Assembly: GCF_014218705.1 (NCBI RefSeq)
Contig: NZ_JABBJF010000036.1
Location: forward strand, 1-46,185
Direction of reading: 5' to 3'
DNA length: 46,185 nucleotides
Origin: Kluyvera sichuanensis
GTDB taxonomy: Bacteria; Pseudomonadota; Gammaproteobacteria; Enterobacterales; Enterobacteriaceae
Below are positions 30,670 through 39,086 of this stretch, piece after piece (the stretch's first letter is position 1; each line of letters starts with the position of its first letter). Position numbers and translations under genes: made by a program. The notes under the pieces were generated by a model. It ran no database searches. It saw nothing but the letters and a program-made list of their open reading frames with translations, and was not told the origin of the DNA.

Positions 30670-31245
30670 TCAGAAGTCAAAACGAAGCCAGGCGAAGTAG
30701 ACGTTGCCGTTGTTATAGGTGCCAGGAATGTAGGTCATCTGGAACGTCGCCGGGCCGTAACCGATAGAGGCCATCGGCAATGCCACCGGCAGCGGGATGT
30801 AGTTCCAGTTATCGCGTGCGGTCACCCCAATCGTGTAACCCAACCCAACGTGGAATTTATCGTCCGTCAGCGGTCGCCAGGTGGCTTCCCAGCCGTAGCC
30901 GCCAATTGGTTCCCATTTGTTAAAGGAGTCTTTAAACGCCATCAAATAGATGCCGTGCCAGTTGCCTTTATCATCCCAACGCGAAACGCCAAAACCGGCA
31001 CCCCAGGGACGCTCATTGTATTTGTCCGTTTTCTCTTTATCGTAGGCAAAACGCGCGTGCCACGTAATCACAGGCACATACAGATCGTAATTCTGCGGTT
31101 CATCCCAGGTTTGCACGATGTTATTGCTCACCGTGTTATAGCCATCCTTAATCGTCTCCGTAAAAGACGCATACGCAGGCAGAGCGCTGCTTGACAGCCC
31201 TACCATCACAACCAGCAGTGCGAAAAATCTATTTAGTTTTAACAC
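30670..31245 (-). CDS. pagP: Lipid A palmitoyltransferase PagP
   Basis: Outer-membrane eight-strand beta-barrel enzyme that transfers palmitate from phospholipid to lipid A, giving resistance to antimicrobial peptides. A signal peptide (about 1-26, ending ALPAYA) is followed by the mature domain. The catalytic residues are visible: His in [10 protein letters not shown], and Asp and Ser in [12 protein letters not shown]. 191 residues; the C terminus WLRFDF has the terminal Phe needed for barrel insertion. The start is GTG at 31245. The signal peptide differs from that of E. coli, while the mature part is highly similar. Confidence 0.95.
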   Translation of the reverse strand: MLKLNRFFALLVVMVGLSSSALPAYASFTETIKDGYNTVSNNIVQTWDEPQNYDLYVPVITWHARFAYDKEKTDKYNERPWGAGFGVSRWDDKGNWHGIYLMAFKDSFNKWEPIGGYGWEATWRPLTDDKFHVGLGYTIGVTARDNWNYIPLPVALPMASIGYGPATFQMTYIPGTYNNGNVYFAWLRFDF

Positions 31246-31365
31246 GATAGTCTTGCCAAAAAATGATTAATTAAGAATATTCTATCAAGCGTATGCTCAA
31301 TGATATCGTAACCGCAGCGGCGGCTTAGCTTTTTTCTTCACCTGAATTACAAATTAGAATATTCC

Positions 31366-31382
31366 TAAACAAACCGTCAAGC
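31366..31382 (-). promoter_or_regulatory. Possible PhoP box upstream of pagP
   Basis: On the minus strand GCTTGA-CGGTT-TGTTTA resembles the PhoP direct repeat (G/T)GTTTA-N5-(G/T)GTTTA: the second half-site is perfect, the first matches four of six. About 120 bp upstream of pagP, which is PhoPQ-controlled in E. coli and Salmonella. Confidence 0.35.
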
Positions 31383-31817
31383 CAACCGCACAACCTAAGC
31401 TAAATTATAATGCACGATTACCGTCAACGATTCGCATTATCGTCCATGAGCAGAAAACCATAAATTTAAAGTGCCTTCTGATTATATTAAACCAACTACT
31501 TGCCCATATTATTTTCGTAATATGAGAATAATTACTTAACCATTAAATAACGATTTAATTAGCACATATTTTATGCAACTTTATCTTTCCCTATTTTATT
31601 TCACACGTTACCCTGCGGAAGAGCAACATCAACACCGTACTTCCCCACCGCGACTGGTGTCGCGAGCCTTTCACCTTTGTGCCCGGCAAGGCAACATTTC
31701 ATTTCCTCTGACTGTATAGTATTCCACCAGCGCGCTATACTCATTGGGGTGACAATGTTCAGCTTTGTGAGTACACCGAGTAAATGACAACTTCGCCATC
31801 TTTAATTAATCTTTTTA
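31383..31817. other. AT-rich intergenic stretch between pagP and dcuC
   Basis: More than 400 bp without a convincing gene on either strand. It holds an isolated perfect hairpin, CGCGAC-TGGT-GTCGCG (31649-31664), lacking a U tract, and scattered -10-like sequences such as CTATACT at 31735-31741. Nothing else was recognised. Confidence 0.5.
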
Positions 31818-31831
31818 TTGATTTTCATCAG
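31818..31831 (+). promoter_or_regulatory. FNR-binding site upstream of dcuC
   Basis: TTGAT-TTTC-ATCAG differs from the FNR consensus TTGAT-N4-ATCAA at only the last base. A class II arrangement (centre at -41.5) would put the start site near 31866, with a leader of about 56 nt before dcuC. dcuC is FNR-activated in E. coli. Confidence 0.72.
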
Positions 31832-31921
31832 CTAAATTTGTCGTTTTTTTCGGCACATTTCATCCCTTACTTTTGATGCAGCACTGCGTCAATTTTTACA
31901 ACTGGGCGATAGGTGTTAATA

Positions 31922-33292
31922 ATGTTAACGTTCTTTGAACTCCTGATTGGTGTTGTGGTTATTGTGGGCGTAGCCCGCTACATCATCAAAGGTTATTCCG
32001 CAACAGGAGTCCTTTTCGTCGGTGGCTTACTGCTACTGATTGCCAGCGCATTGATGGGTCACAAGATTTTACCTAGCAGCGCAACCAGCACGGGTTACTC
32101 TGCCACCGATATTGTTGAATACATCAAGATCTTATTAATGAGCCGTGGTGGCGACCTCGGCATGATGATTATGATGCTCTGTGGTTTTGCCGCTTATATG
32201 ACGCATATCGGCGCGAATGATATGGTCGTTAAGCTGACGTCTAAACCGCTGAAGTTTATCAACTCACCTTATTTACTGATGATCGCGGCCTATTTCGTTG
32301 CCTGCCTGATGTCACTGGCCGTCTCTTCGGCAACCGGCCTTGGCGTGCTGCTGATGGGTACCCTGTTCCCGGTGATGGTGAACGTCGGCATCAGCCGCGG
32401 TGCGGCGGCGGCTATCTGCGCCTCCCCGGCGGCCATTATTCTCTCCCCAACGTCCGGTGACGTCGTGCTGGCAGCAAAAGCCGCAGAAATGCCGCTGATT
32501 GATTTTGCCTTTAAAACCACGCTGCCTATTTCCATCGTGGCGATTGTCGCCATGGCGATTGCCCACTTCTTCTGGCAGCGCTACCTGGATAAAAAAGAAC
32601 ATATCTCTCACGAAATGCTGGATGTGAATGAAATCTCCACCAGCGCGCCTCGCTTCTACGCCATTCTGCCGTTCACCCCAATTTTCGGCGTACTGATCTT
32701 TGACGGTAAATGGGGCCCGGAACTGCACATCATCGCCATTCTGGTTATCTGCATGCTGCTGGCAGCGGTGCTGGAGTTCTTCCGCGGCTTCAATACCCAG
32801 AACGTCTTTGCTGGCCTGGAAGTGGCCTACCGCGGGATGGCCGATGCGTTCGCTGGTGTGGTAATGCTGCTGGTTGCCGCAGGCGTTTTCGCCCAGGGTC
32901 TGAGCACCATCGGCTTTATTAACAGCTTGATTTCCATTGCCACTTCGTTCGGCTCGGCCAGCATTATTCTCATGCTGGTGCTGGTGATCCTGACCATGCT
33001 GGCAGCGATGACCACTGGCTCTGGTAACGCACCGTTCTATGCCTTCGTGGAGATGATCCCGAAACTGGCGCACTCCTCCGGCATCAACCCGGCATACCTG
33101 TCGATTCCGATGCTGCAGGCGTCCAACCTCGGTCGTACCATCTCTCCGGTTTCCGGCGTGGTGGTGGCGGTTGCCGGTATGGCGAAGATCTCTCCGTTTG
33201 AAGTGGTTAAACGTACCTCGGTACCGGTCATCATTGGCCTTATCGTGGTGATTATCGCCACCGAGGTCCTGGTGCCCGGCGTCGCCGGATAA
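31922..33292 (+). CDS. dcuC: Anaerobic C4-dicarboxylate transporter DcuC
   Basis: Inner-membrane carrier, mainly a succinate exporter in mixed-acid fermentation. 456 residues with about 10-12 hydrophobic helices throughout, and the conserved CASPAAIILSPTSGDVVLAA and TTGSGNAPFYAFVEMIPKLA segments. The start is the ATG at 31922 (MLTFFELL, as in E. coli) after ATAGGTG; a GTG nine nt upstream is in frame. It lacks the extra C-terminal residues of E. coli DcuC (ends LVPGVAG). A strong terminator follows. Confidence 0.96.
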   Translation: MLTFFELLIGVVVIVGVARYIIKGYSATGVLFVGGLLLLIASALMGHKILPSSATSTGYSATDIVEYIKILLMSRGGDLGMMIMMLCGFAAYMTHIGANDMVVKLTSKPLKFINSPYLLMIAAYFVACLMSLAVSSATGLGVLLMGTLFPVMVNVGISRGAAAAICASPAAIILSPTSGDVVLAAKAAEMPLIDFAFKTTLPISIVAIVAMAIAHFFWQRYLDKKEHISHEMLDVNEISTSAPRFYAILPFTPIFGVLIFDGKWGPELHIIAILVICMLLAAVLEFFRGFNTQNVFAGLEVAYRGMADAFAGVVMLLVAAGVFAQGLSTIGFINSLISIATSFGSASIILMLVLVILTMLAAMTTGSGNAPFYAFVEMIPKLAHSSGINPAYLSIPMLQASNLGRTISPVSGVVVAVAGMAKISPFEVVKRTSVPVIIGLIVVIIATEVLVPGVAG

Positions 33293-33305
33293 TCATTAAC
33301 GGATA

Positions 33306-33341
33306 AATAAAATAAGGCGCCTGAGGGCGCCTTATTTTATT
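33306..33341 (+). terminator. Intrinsic terminator of dcuC
   Basis: A 16-bp perfect stem, AATAAAATAAGGCGCC (33306-33321), loop TGAG, and its reverse complement (33326-33341). AT-rich flanks allow use in both directions. Confidence 0.92.
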
Positions 33342-33385
33342 ATGTAATAACGTCACTAAATGATTAAAAACGTGGAGTCAGGAAA

Positions 33386-34186
33386 ATGTTAAGGAAGAAT
33401 ATTGTGTCAGGATGCGCGCTGCTGCTCTGCGCTGGCAGCCTTCAAGCGGCCCCACTGGCACCCACACAATATGGCGACTTCGACCGTTACGTCCTGGCAC
33501 TCTCCTGGCAAAACGGGTTCTGCCAGAGCCAGCATGATAGAAACCGCAAAGAACCGATACAATGTCTGCGGACAACCGAGGCCGCCAATAAGGCCGATTA
33601 TCTAACGGTACACGGCCTATGGCCTGGGCTACCGGCCTCCATTGCCTCACGCGGCGTGGATAACAACCGCTGGATGCGTTTCGGCTGCGCCACGCGTCCA
33701 ATCCCCAATATGCCGGAAGCAAAAGCCAGCCGGAAATGCGCCGCCGATGAGACCGGTTTGTCGCTGGAAGTCGCCAATAAGCTCAATCAGGTGATGCCGG
33801 GCAGCGGTGGAAAAACCTGCCTTGAGCGCTATGAGTACGCCAAGCACGGCGTCTGCTTTGGTTTCGACCCCGATGCCTATTTCGGTACCATGGTACGCAT
33901 GAATAGTGAAGTGAAGCAGAGCGCAATAGGTCAGTTCCTTGCTGCTAACTACGGCAAAACCGTTACCCGCGCGAGCTTTGACGATGCGGTTGCCCGTGCT
34001 TTTGGCAAAGAGAACGTGAAAGCAGTCAAGCTGACCTGCGACGGTAACCCGGCCTATCTGACCGAAATGCAGATTGCCATTAAATCCGCCAGCATCAACA
34101 ACCCACTCAGCGCAGATTCACTGCTTCCGCAGCCGCATCCCGGCAACTGCGGCAAACAGTTCATCCTGGATAAAAACGGCTACTAA
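33386..34186 (+). CDS. rna: Ribonuclease I
   Basis: Periplasmic broad-specificity RNase of the T2 family. A signal peptide (about 1-22, ending SLQAAP) precedes the mature enzyme. The two catalytic blocks are LTVHGLWPGLP (CAS I, near 75) and ERYEYAKHGVCFG (CAS II, near 150). Eight or so cysteines are kept for disulfides. 266 residues against 268 in E. coli. The ATG is preceded by GGAG at a suitable spacing. Adjacent to dcuC here; the cit operon between them in E. coli is missing. Confidence 0.96.
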   Translation: MLRKNIVSGCALLLCAGSLQAAPLAPTQYGDFDRYVLALSWQNGFCQSQHDRNRKEPIQCLRTTEAANKADYLTVHGLWPGLPASIASRGVDNNRWMRFGCATRPIPNMPEAKASRKCAADETGLSLEVANKLNQVMPGSGGKTCLERYEYAKHGVCFGFDPDAYFGTMVRMNSEVKQSAIGQFLAANYGKTVTRASFDDAVARAFGKENVKAVKLTCDGNPAYLTEMQIAIKSASINNPLSADSLLPQPHPGNCGKQFILDKNGY

Positions 34187-34225
34187 CGGTTTGATTACGC
34201 CCCCGGTTTTCGGGGGCGATTCACA

Positions 34226-35056
34226 CTACTGCTCGATAAACGATAACAGATCGTCGTTGATCTGATGCTTATGCGTGGTACAGATCCCATGCGATCCGCC
34301 GCGATACACCTTCAGCTCCGCGTCAGGCAAAATTTCCGCCGCCACTTTCCCGCAGGTCTCAAACGGCACAATCTGATCGTCATCACCGTGAATCACCAGC
34401 GTTGGGATCGTCATTCTGCGCAGGTCCTCACGCAGGTCGGTTTCTGAGAACGCCTTGATGCAGTCGTACAGCGCCTTAATCGAACCCTGTAATCCTTGTT
34501 CGACAAAACCTTCGCGCACCGCTTTCGACTCCTTCGCTCCTGGACGGTTATAGCCGTAAAACGCTGCCGTTAGCTCATAGAAAAACGCGCCGCGATCGTT
34601 AATCACCCCGTCACGAATACCGTCGAAAACCTCCAGCGGCACGCCGTTCGGGTTAAAGTCCGTTTTCACCATAATGGGCGTTACCGCACCAATCAGCACC
34701 GCTTTGGCCACTCGATGCGTGCCGTGACGGCCAATATAGCGCGCCACCTCGCCGCCGCCGGTTGAGTGCCCAACGTGCACCGCATCCTTCAGGTTCAGAT
34801 GGGCGGTCAACTCCGCCAGGTCATCCGCATACTGGTCCATATTGTGCCCGTCCCAGGGCTGCGCCGAGCGCCCATGGCCTCGTCTATCGTGGGCGATAAC
34901 CCGATACCCCTTTGAGCCCAGAAACAGCATCTGATCCTCAAACGCATCAGACGTCAGCGGCCAGCCGTGGCTAAATACAATAGGCTGTCCGCTTCCCCAA
35001 TCTTTAAACCAGAGATAGCTACCATCTTTCAGGGTCAGTTTATCGAAACCACTCAT
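34226..35056 (-). CDS. Alpha/beta hydrolase (non-haem chloroperoxidase/arylesterase type)
   Basis: 276-residue cytosolic alpha/beta hydrolase. The nucleophile elbow GHSTGGG (Ser near 97), the acid in VIHGDDDQIVPFE (near 228) and the His in GGSHGICTTH (near 257) form the triad. The oxyanion segment FSHGWPLTSD and the DRRGHGRSAQPWDG region match the cofactor-free haloperoxidase/perhydrolase esterases known from Pseudomonas and Streptomyces. The natural substrate is unknown. The start ATG at 35056 has AGGAG upstream; the frame runs on to 35155 without support. Not part of this locus in E. coli K-12. Confidence 0.88.
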   Translation of the reverse strand: MSGFDKLTLKDGSYLWFKDWGSGQPIVFSHGWPLTSDAFEDQMLFLGSKGYRVIAHDRRGHGRSAQPWDGHNMDQYADDLAELTAHLNLKDAVHVGHSTGGGEVARYIGRHGTHRVAKAVLIGAVTPIMVKTDFNPNGVPLEVFDGIRDGVINDRGAFFYELTAAFYGYNRPGAKESKAVREGFVEQGLQGSIKALYDCIKAFSETDLREDLRRMTIPTLVIHGDDDQIVPFETCGKVAAEILPDAELKVYRGGSHGICTTHKHQINDDLLSFIEQ

Positions 35057-35290
35057 ACGATCTCCTGTACTGGAAGGACGCTGCCGAATGCAGCCTAAAA
35101 AGAATAATCCAGATTTATAGGTTGCGATGTATTTCGCACAAAATTCACACAACACCGATCGTTGCCATTCTCGAATGTGCGCTGTATCACTTCAAACCTG
35201 ACCTCAGGATCAGTATGATGGGGTGAGATGAACCCTTGCCGCTGGCGGTGAGGGTTTTCTTTTGGATAATCGATAGACATGGAGTAAATA

Positions 35291-35701
35291 ATGACCAGAC
35301 CTGCCATCATTATTAATGAGTTCGATGCCGAGCGTATCGACCGCCTGCTTGAGCAACCTGCTTACGCAAATTCCCCGGTGGCGAACGCGCTAAACGACGA
35401 ACTGGATCGTGCCCAGATGTGTGCCCCAGAGGACATGCCGCACGATGTAGTGAGTATGAATAGCCAGGTCAGATTCCGCGATCTCACCACCGGCGAAGAG
35501 CGCGTCCGCACGCTGGTCTTCCCGGCCCAGATGACCGACAGCAGCAGCCAGCTTTCCGTGATGGCGCCGGTTGGCGCGGCACTGCTTGGCCTGCGCGCAG
35601 GCAGCGCCATTCACTGGGAACTGCCAGGCGGTACTTCTACCCATCTCGAAGTGCTCGAGCTGCTTTACCAGCCGGAAGCGGCAGGCGAATTTCATCGCTA
35701 A
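35291..35701 (+). CDS. rnk: Regulator of nucleoside diphosphate kinase, Rnk
   Basis: GreA/GreB-fold protein of 136 residues that binds RNA polymerase near the secondary channel without cleavage activity. It was first described as affecting Ndk levels. The N-terminal short coiled coil (about 10-45) is followed by the FKBP-like domain with [26 protein letters not shown]. The ATG follows ATGGAGTAAATA. Divergent from the alpha/beta hydrolase, with a 234-bp control region between. Confidence 0.96.
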   Translation: MTRPAIIINEFDAERIDRLLEQPAYANSPVANALNDELDRAQMCAPEDMPHDVVSMNSQVRFRDLTTGEERVRTLVFPAQMTDSSSQLSVMAPVGAALLGLRAGSAIHWELPGGTSTHLEVLELLYQPEAAGEFHR

Positions 35702-35720
35702 TCTCCCGCGCTAACCTATT

Positions 35721-35750
35721 AAGAGGATGTTCTGCATCCTCTTTCTGTTT
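35721..35750 (+). terminator. Intrinsic terminator of rnk
   Basis: AAGAGGATG (35721-35729), loop TTCTG, CATCCTCTT (35735-35743), then TCTGTTTT. Confidence 0.85.
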
Positions 35751-35884
35751 TGTCCCTTCGGCTACTTTCTGCCTCACGAAACTTTACAACTCCCCTCGCC
35801 TCGATAAACTATTTTGCGAACTAAATGACATATTTAGAACTCATTATGTGTTCTGATAGTTCCACAAAGACAAGGAGGAGCCAT

Positions 35885-36313
35885 ATGTACAAAACAATCA
35901 TTATGCCAGTTGATGTTTTTGAGATGGAATTGAGTGACAAAGCCGTGCGTCACGCGGAATTTTTAGCCCAGCAGGATGGCATTATCCATCTGCTTCATGT
36001 GCTGCCGGCATCGGCCAGCTACACCATGAGCCGCTTTGCCGCCGACCTGCGCCGCTTTGAAGAGCATCTGCAGCAGGAAGCCGAAAGCCGTCTGACCACC
36101 ATGGTGAGTCATTTCAGCATCGACCCTTCGCGTATTAAGCTTCACGTTCGCCTCGGCAGCGTCCGCGATGCCGTAAATGAACTGGCGGAAGAGCTGAACG
36201 CCGATATGGTGGTGATCGGTTCACGTAACCCATCTATCAGCACGCACCTGCTTGGCTCCAACGCTTCCAGCGTTATCCGCCACGCGCATATCCCGGTATT
36301 AGTCGTACGATAA
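35885..36313 (+). CDS. uspG: Universal stress protein UspG
   Basis: 142-residue Usp-fold protein (formerly YbdQ), cytoplasmic, of the ATP-binding autophosphorylating class. N-terminal [17 protein letters not shown] and the C-terminal nucleotide loop [23 protein letters not shown] (G-2x-G-9x-G-S/T type) are clear. The ATG at 35885 has an excellent ribosome-binding site, AAGGAGGAG. The frame extends upstream without meaning. Next to rnk because ybdR, which lies between them in E. coli, is absent. Confidence 0.96.
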   Translation: MYKTIIMPVDVFEMELSDKAVRHAEFLAQQDGIIHLLHVLPASASYTMSRFAADLRRFEEHLQQEAESRLTTMVSHFSIDPSRIKLHVRLGSVRDAVNELAEELNADMVVIGSRNPSISTHLLGSNASSVIRHAHIPVLVVR

Positions 36314-36319
36314 AAAACC

Positions 36320-36353
36320 GTAGCTCGGCCAGGCGAAGCGAAGCGCCGCCGGG
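36320..36353. repeat. REP element downstream of uspG
   Basis: GTAGCTCGGCCAGGCGAAGC followed by GAAGCGCCGCCGGG: a member of the GCCCGGC-type family, inverted relative to the copy at 46142-46170. Lies between the convergent uspG and ahpF. Confidence 0.85.
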
Positions 36354-36366
36354 AAATAGCCGTCAC

Positions 36367-36394
36367 AAAAAAAGGCCACCTTTCGGTGGCCTTT
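36367..36394 (-). terminator. Intrinsic terminator of ahpF (bidirectional)
   Basis: AAAGGCCACC (36371-36380), loop TTTC, GGTGGCCTTT (36385-36394). The A run at 36367-36373 becomes the U tract of the minus-strand transcript. Confidence 0.88.
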
Positions 36395-36418
36395 GACATT
36401 GCAGGCATTGTCTTCTTT

Positions 36419-37984
36419 TTATGCAGTTTTGGTACGAATCAGGTAGTCAAATGAACTCAGTGACGCCTTCGCACCTTCGCCAGCGGCGATGATAATCTGT
36501 TTGTACGGCACGGTGGTGCAGTCGCCCGCGGCGAATACGCCCTTCACGTTAGTCTCGCATTTCGCATCAATGATAATTTCACCCATGCGGTTACGCTCAA
36601 TCGCGCCTTCCAGCCAGTTGGTATTTGGCAGCAGGCCAATCTGGACGAAAATCCCCGCCAGCGCTACGTGATGCTCGTCACCGCTCACGCGGTCACGATA
36701 CTGCAGGCCGGTGACTTTGCTGCCGTCACCTTTCACTTCTGTCGTTTGTGCATTCAGAATAATGTCGACGTTTTTCAGGCTGCGCACTTTATCCTGCAGC
36801 ACCTGGTCGGCCTTCATTTCTGGCGCAAACTCAAGCAGGGTCACGTGTTCAACCACGCCCGCCAGATCGATAGCCGCTTCAACGCCGGAGTTACCGCCGC
36901 CGATGACCGCTACGCGTTTGCCTTTAAACAGCGGGCCGTCACAGTGTGGGCAGTAGGTGACACCTTTGGTACGGTACTGATCTTCACCCGGTACGTTCAT
37001 GTTACGCCATTTCGCCCCGGTAGCGATGATAATGCTGCGTGCTTTCAGCACCGCGCCGGACGCGGTTTCAATCTGATGCAGGCCGCCTTCAACCGAGGCA
37101 GGAATCAGCTTAGACGCGCTCTGGGAATCAATCACGTCGACGTCATAGTCGCTCACGTGCGCCTTCAACGCACCTGCCAGTTTCTGGCCTTCGGTTTTTG
37201 GCACGGAGATGTAGTTTTCGATATCAACGGTATCCAGCACCTGGCCGCCGAAACGTTCGCCCATCAGGCCGGTACGAATACCTTTACGCGCAGAGTAAAC
37301 CGCCGCCGCTGCACCGGACGGGCCGGAACCGACGATCAGCACATCGTAAGCATCACGTTTATTCAGCTCTTCCGCCGCACGTTTTTCTGCGCCGGTATCC
37401 ACTTTCGCCACGATTTCAGTCAGCGTCATACGCCCCTGACCAAACTCCTGACCGTTCATATAGACCGCCGGAACGCCCATCACGTTACGGTCGGTAATTT
37501 CATTCTGGAACGTACCGCCGTCAATTGCCGTGTGCTTGATGCGCGGGTTCAGTACCGACATCAGGTTCAGCGCCTGCACCACGTCCGGGCAGTTGTGGCA
37601 AGAGAGCGAGTAGTAGGTTTCAAATTCAAAGTCGCCGTCGATATCGCGGATCTGCTCCAGCAGAGACTGCGCTTCTTTCGACGGGTGACCACCGGTCCAC
37701 AGCAGCGCCAGCACCAGCGAGGTAAACTCGTGGCCCAGCGGGGAACCCGCAAAGCGTGGGCCCTGGTCGGAACCTGGGTTAGTAATCAGGAACGATGGCT
37801 TACGTACCGCGAGCGTGTTGTCTTCTTTAAAGGTGACTTTGTCTGACAGTTCAGCGATTTCAGCCAACAGTTCCTTGATCTCTGCCGATTTAGCGCTGTC
37901 ATCCAGCGTGGCAATCAGCTCAACAGGTTTGGTCAGCTTCTCAAGATAGGCCTTGAGCTGGGTTTTCATGTTGGTGTCGAGCAT
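36419..37984 (-). CDS. ahpF: Alkyl hydroperoxide reductase subunit F
   Basis: Flavoprotein that passes electrons from NADH to AhpC. 521 residues. The N-terminal double thioredoxin fold (about 1-195) carries the CxxC of [12 protein letters not shown] (near 129/132). It is followed by a TrxR-like domain with FAD motif [11 protein letters not shown] (near 218), the active disulfide YCPHCDGP (near 345/348) and NADH motif [12 protein letters not shown] (near 356). Downstream of ahpC in the same direction, with an ERIC element and a weak hairpin in the 247-bp gap, suggesting lower expression than ahpC. Confidence 0.97.
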   Translation of the reverse strand: MLDTNMKTQLKAYLEKLTKPVELIATLDDSAKSAEIKELLAEIAELSDKVTFKEDNTLAVRKPSFLITNPGSDQGPRFAGSPLGHEFTSLVLALLWTGGHPSKEAQSLLEQIRDIDGDFEFETYYSLSCHNCPDVVQALNLMSVLNPRIKHTAIDGGTFQNEITDRNVMGVPAVYMNGQEFGQGRMTLTEIVAKVDTGAEKRAAEELNKRDAYDVLIVGSGPSGAAAAVYSARKGIRTGLMGERFGGQVLDTVDIENYISVPKTEGQKLAGALKAHVSDYDVDVIDSQSASKLIPASVEGGLHQIETASGAVLKARSIIIATGAKWRNMNVPGEDQYRTKGVTYCPHCDGPLFKGKRVAVIGGGNSGVEAAIDLAGVVEHVTLLEFAPEMKADQVLQDKVRSLKNVDIILNAQTTEVKGDGSKVTGLQYRDRVSGDEHHVALAGIFVQIGLLPNTNWLEGAIERNRMGEIIIDAKCETNVKGVFAAGDCTTVPYKQIIIAAGEGAKASLSSFDYLIRTKTA

Positions 37985-38067
37985 TTTTATCTCCTGGGCT
38001 TAAAACATCATCATGCAAGCGGCCTTTGTCAGGCAGCCTGAATGCGCTTGCATCATGGACGCTATTG

Positions 38068-38094
38068 AAAAAAACGGGCACTCACGCACCCGTT
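38068..38094 (-). terminator. Possible attenuator between ahpC and ahpF
   Basis: On the minus strand AACGGG (complement of 38089-38094), a 10-nt loop, CCCGTT, then seven T residues (complement of 38068-38074). A short 6-bp stem with a good U tract. Partial termination here would keep AhpC in excess over AhpF. Confidence 0.55.
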
Positions 38095-38105
38095 ATAATG
38101 GGGGT

Positions 38106-38231
38106 AATTTCCTCAGTATTTCGCGTCACGGCAAGGCGGCTAGCGGGTGAGTCCCCGGAAGCTTACATAAGTAAGTGACCGGGGTGAACACGCGACGCCA
38201 ACGCCGCAGTGGGGCGAAAGACGACGGAAAT
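38106..38231. repeat. ERIC (enterobacterial repetitive intergenic consensus) element
   Basis: About 126 bp forming an imperfect palindrome. The core GTGAGTCCCCGGAAGCTTAC, then AT, then AAGTAAGTGACCGGGGTGAA, matches the two conserved arms of ERIC (the ERIC1R and ERIC2 primer regions) with few changes. The outer arms (AATTTCC...TTTCG and CGAAAG...GGAAATT) are also inverted repeats, and the length equals that of a full ERIC. Its right end touches the ahpC stop codon at 38232. Confidence 0.9.
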
Positions 38232-38795
38232 TTAGATCTTGCCGACCAGGTCCAAAGATGGAGCCAGAGTGGCTTCGCCTTCTTTCCATTTAGCCGGGCA
38301 CACTTCGCCTGGGTGAGAAGCAACATACTGAGCTGCTTTGATTTTACGCAGCAGGTCAGAAGCGTCACGGCCGATACCTTCAGCGGTAACTTCGATTGCC
38401 TGGATGATACCCTGTGGGTCAACAACGAAGGTTGCACGGTCAGCCAGACCTTCATCTTCACGCATGTTGTCGAAGTTACGGGTCAGGGCGCCAGTCGGGT
38501 CGCCGATCATCGCGTATTTGATTTTCGCGATGGTGTCAGAGCTGCTGTGCCATGCTTTGTGGGTGAAGTGGGTGTCGGTGGAAACAGAGTAAACGTCCAC
38601 GCCCAGTTTCTGCAGCTCTTCGTAATGGTCAGCTACGTCACCCAGTTCGGTCGGGCATACGAAGGTGAAGTCAGCCGGGTAGAAGAAGAAGACGCTCCAG
38701 CGACCTTCGGTATCTTTCTCGGTAACTTCTACGAATTCACCGTTTTTGAACGCCTGGTTTTTGAAAGGTTTGATTTTGGTATTAATTAAAGACAT
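38232..38795 (-). CDS. ahpC: Alkyl hydroperoxide reductase subunit C (peroxiredoxin)
   Basis: Typical 2-Cys peroxiredoxin, the main scavenger of endogenous hydrogen peroxide. 187 residues, with the peroxidatic Cys in [10 protein letters not shown] (residue 47) and the resolving Cys in GEVCPAKW (residue 166). The ATG follows ACGGAGGAAGTACTCG on the minus strand. Upstream DNA resembles the OxyR-bound region of E. coli ahpC. Forms the ahpCF system with ahpF. Confidence 0.98.
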   Translation of the reverse strand: MSLINTKIKPFKNQAFKNGEFVEVTEKDTEGRWSVFFFYPADFTFVCPTELGDVADHYEELQKLGVDVYSVSTDTHFTHKAWHSSSDTIAKIKYAMIGDPTGALTRNFDNMREDEGLADRATFVVDPQGIIQAIEVTAEGIGRDASDLLRKIKAAQYVASHPGEVCPAKWKEGEATLAPSLDLVGKI

Positions 38796-38867
38796 CGAGT
38801 ACTTCCTCCGTGTTTTCGTTGAGGTCTAAGTTAACGACTTTTTCCTGATTCGACCAATGCGTTTACA

Positions 38868-38892
38868 TTATCAAATCAATAAGCGTTATCTA
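38868..38892 (-). promoter_or_regulatory. Probable OxyR-binding region upstream of ahpC
   Basis: The minus strand reads AGATAACGCTTATTGATTTG then ATAAT, spaced like the tetranucleotide ATAG-N7-CTAT pattern of OxyR operators in a degenerate form. It closely resembles the E. coli ahpC upstream region. It is about 75-100 bp from the ATG. Assigned by resemblance and by known OxyR control of ahpC. Confidence 0.4.
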
Positions 38893-38960
38893 ACAACCGG
38901 AACAAGACAGCTTTGTGAACCTATGACGAGGACGGGCACAAATCGCTCATCCCCAGACGT

Positions 38961-38981
38961 AAAAAGGCCGCATCAGCGGCC
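38961..38981 (-). terminator. Orphan intrinsic terminator, minus strand
   Basis: GGCCGC, loop TGAT, GCGGCC, then TTTTT on the minus strand (stem 38966-38981, U tract 38961-38965). It points toward ahpC but lies upstream of it, so it ends a transcript that no annotated gene accounts for. Confidence 0.7.
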
Positions 38982-39071
38982 CCGTTACCTGAATCCCCAG
39001 CAGGTGAATTCAGCGCCAGCCAGGCTGGCTTATTGTTGCGCTCTACATACCTTAACAAAGGTGGTAACAGC
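38961..39071 (-). ncRNA. Candidate structured small RNA or relic, minus strand
   Basis: In a 660-bp gap with no recognised gene, the minus strand has an extended -10-like TGATGTAAT (complement of 39078-39086). Three consecutive hairpins follow: GCCAGC-CTG-GCTGGC (39029-39015), CTGAAT...ATTCAG (39013-38989) and GGCCGC-TGAT-GCGGCC with TTTTT (38981-38961). A 61-codon frame starting at TTG (39106-38921) overlaps it but has no clear ribosome-binding site, and an in-frame stop precedes it directly. It could be an sRNA, or the remains of a decayed gene with its terminator. Confidence 0.28.
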
Positions 39072-39086
39072 ACCTGGATTACATCA

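Noticed and set aside
34198-34217. GCCCCCGGTTTTCGGGGGC hairpin after rna as a strong terminator
   Set aside because: Good stem but no U tract on either strand; probably a weak or Rho-assisted end, so not listed as a terminator.
36668-37846. 392-codon plus-strand frame opposite ahpF
   Set aside because: Shadow of ahpF with no start signal; ahpF is unmistakable on the other strand.
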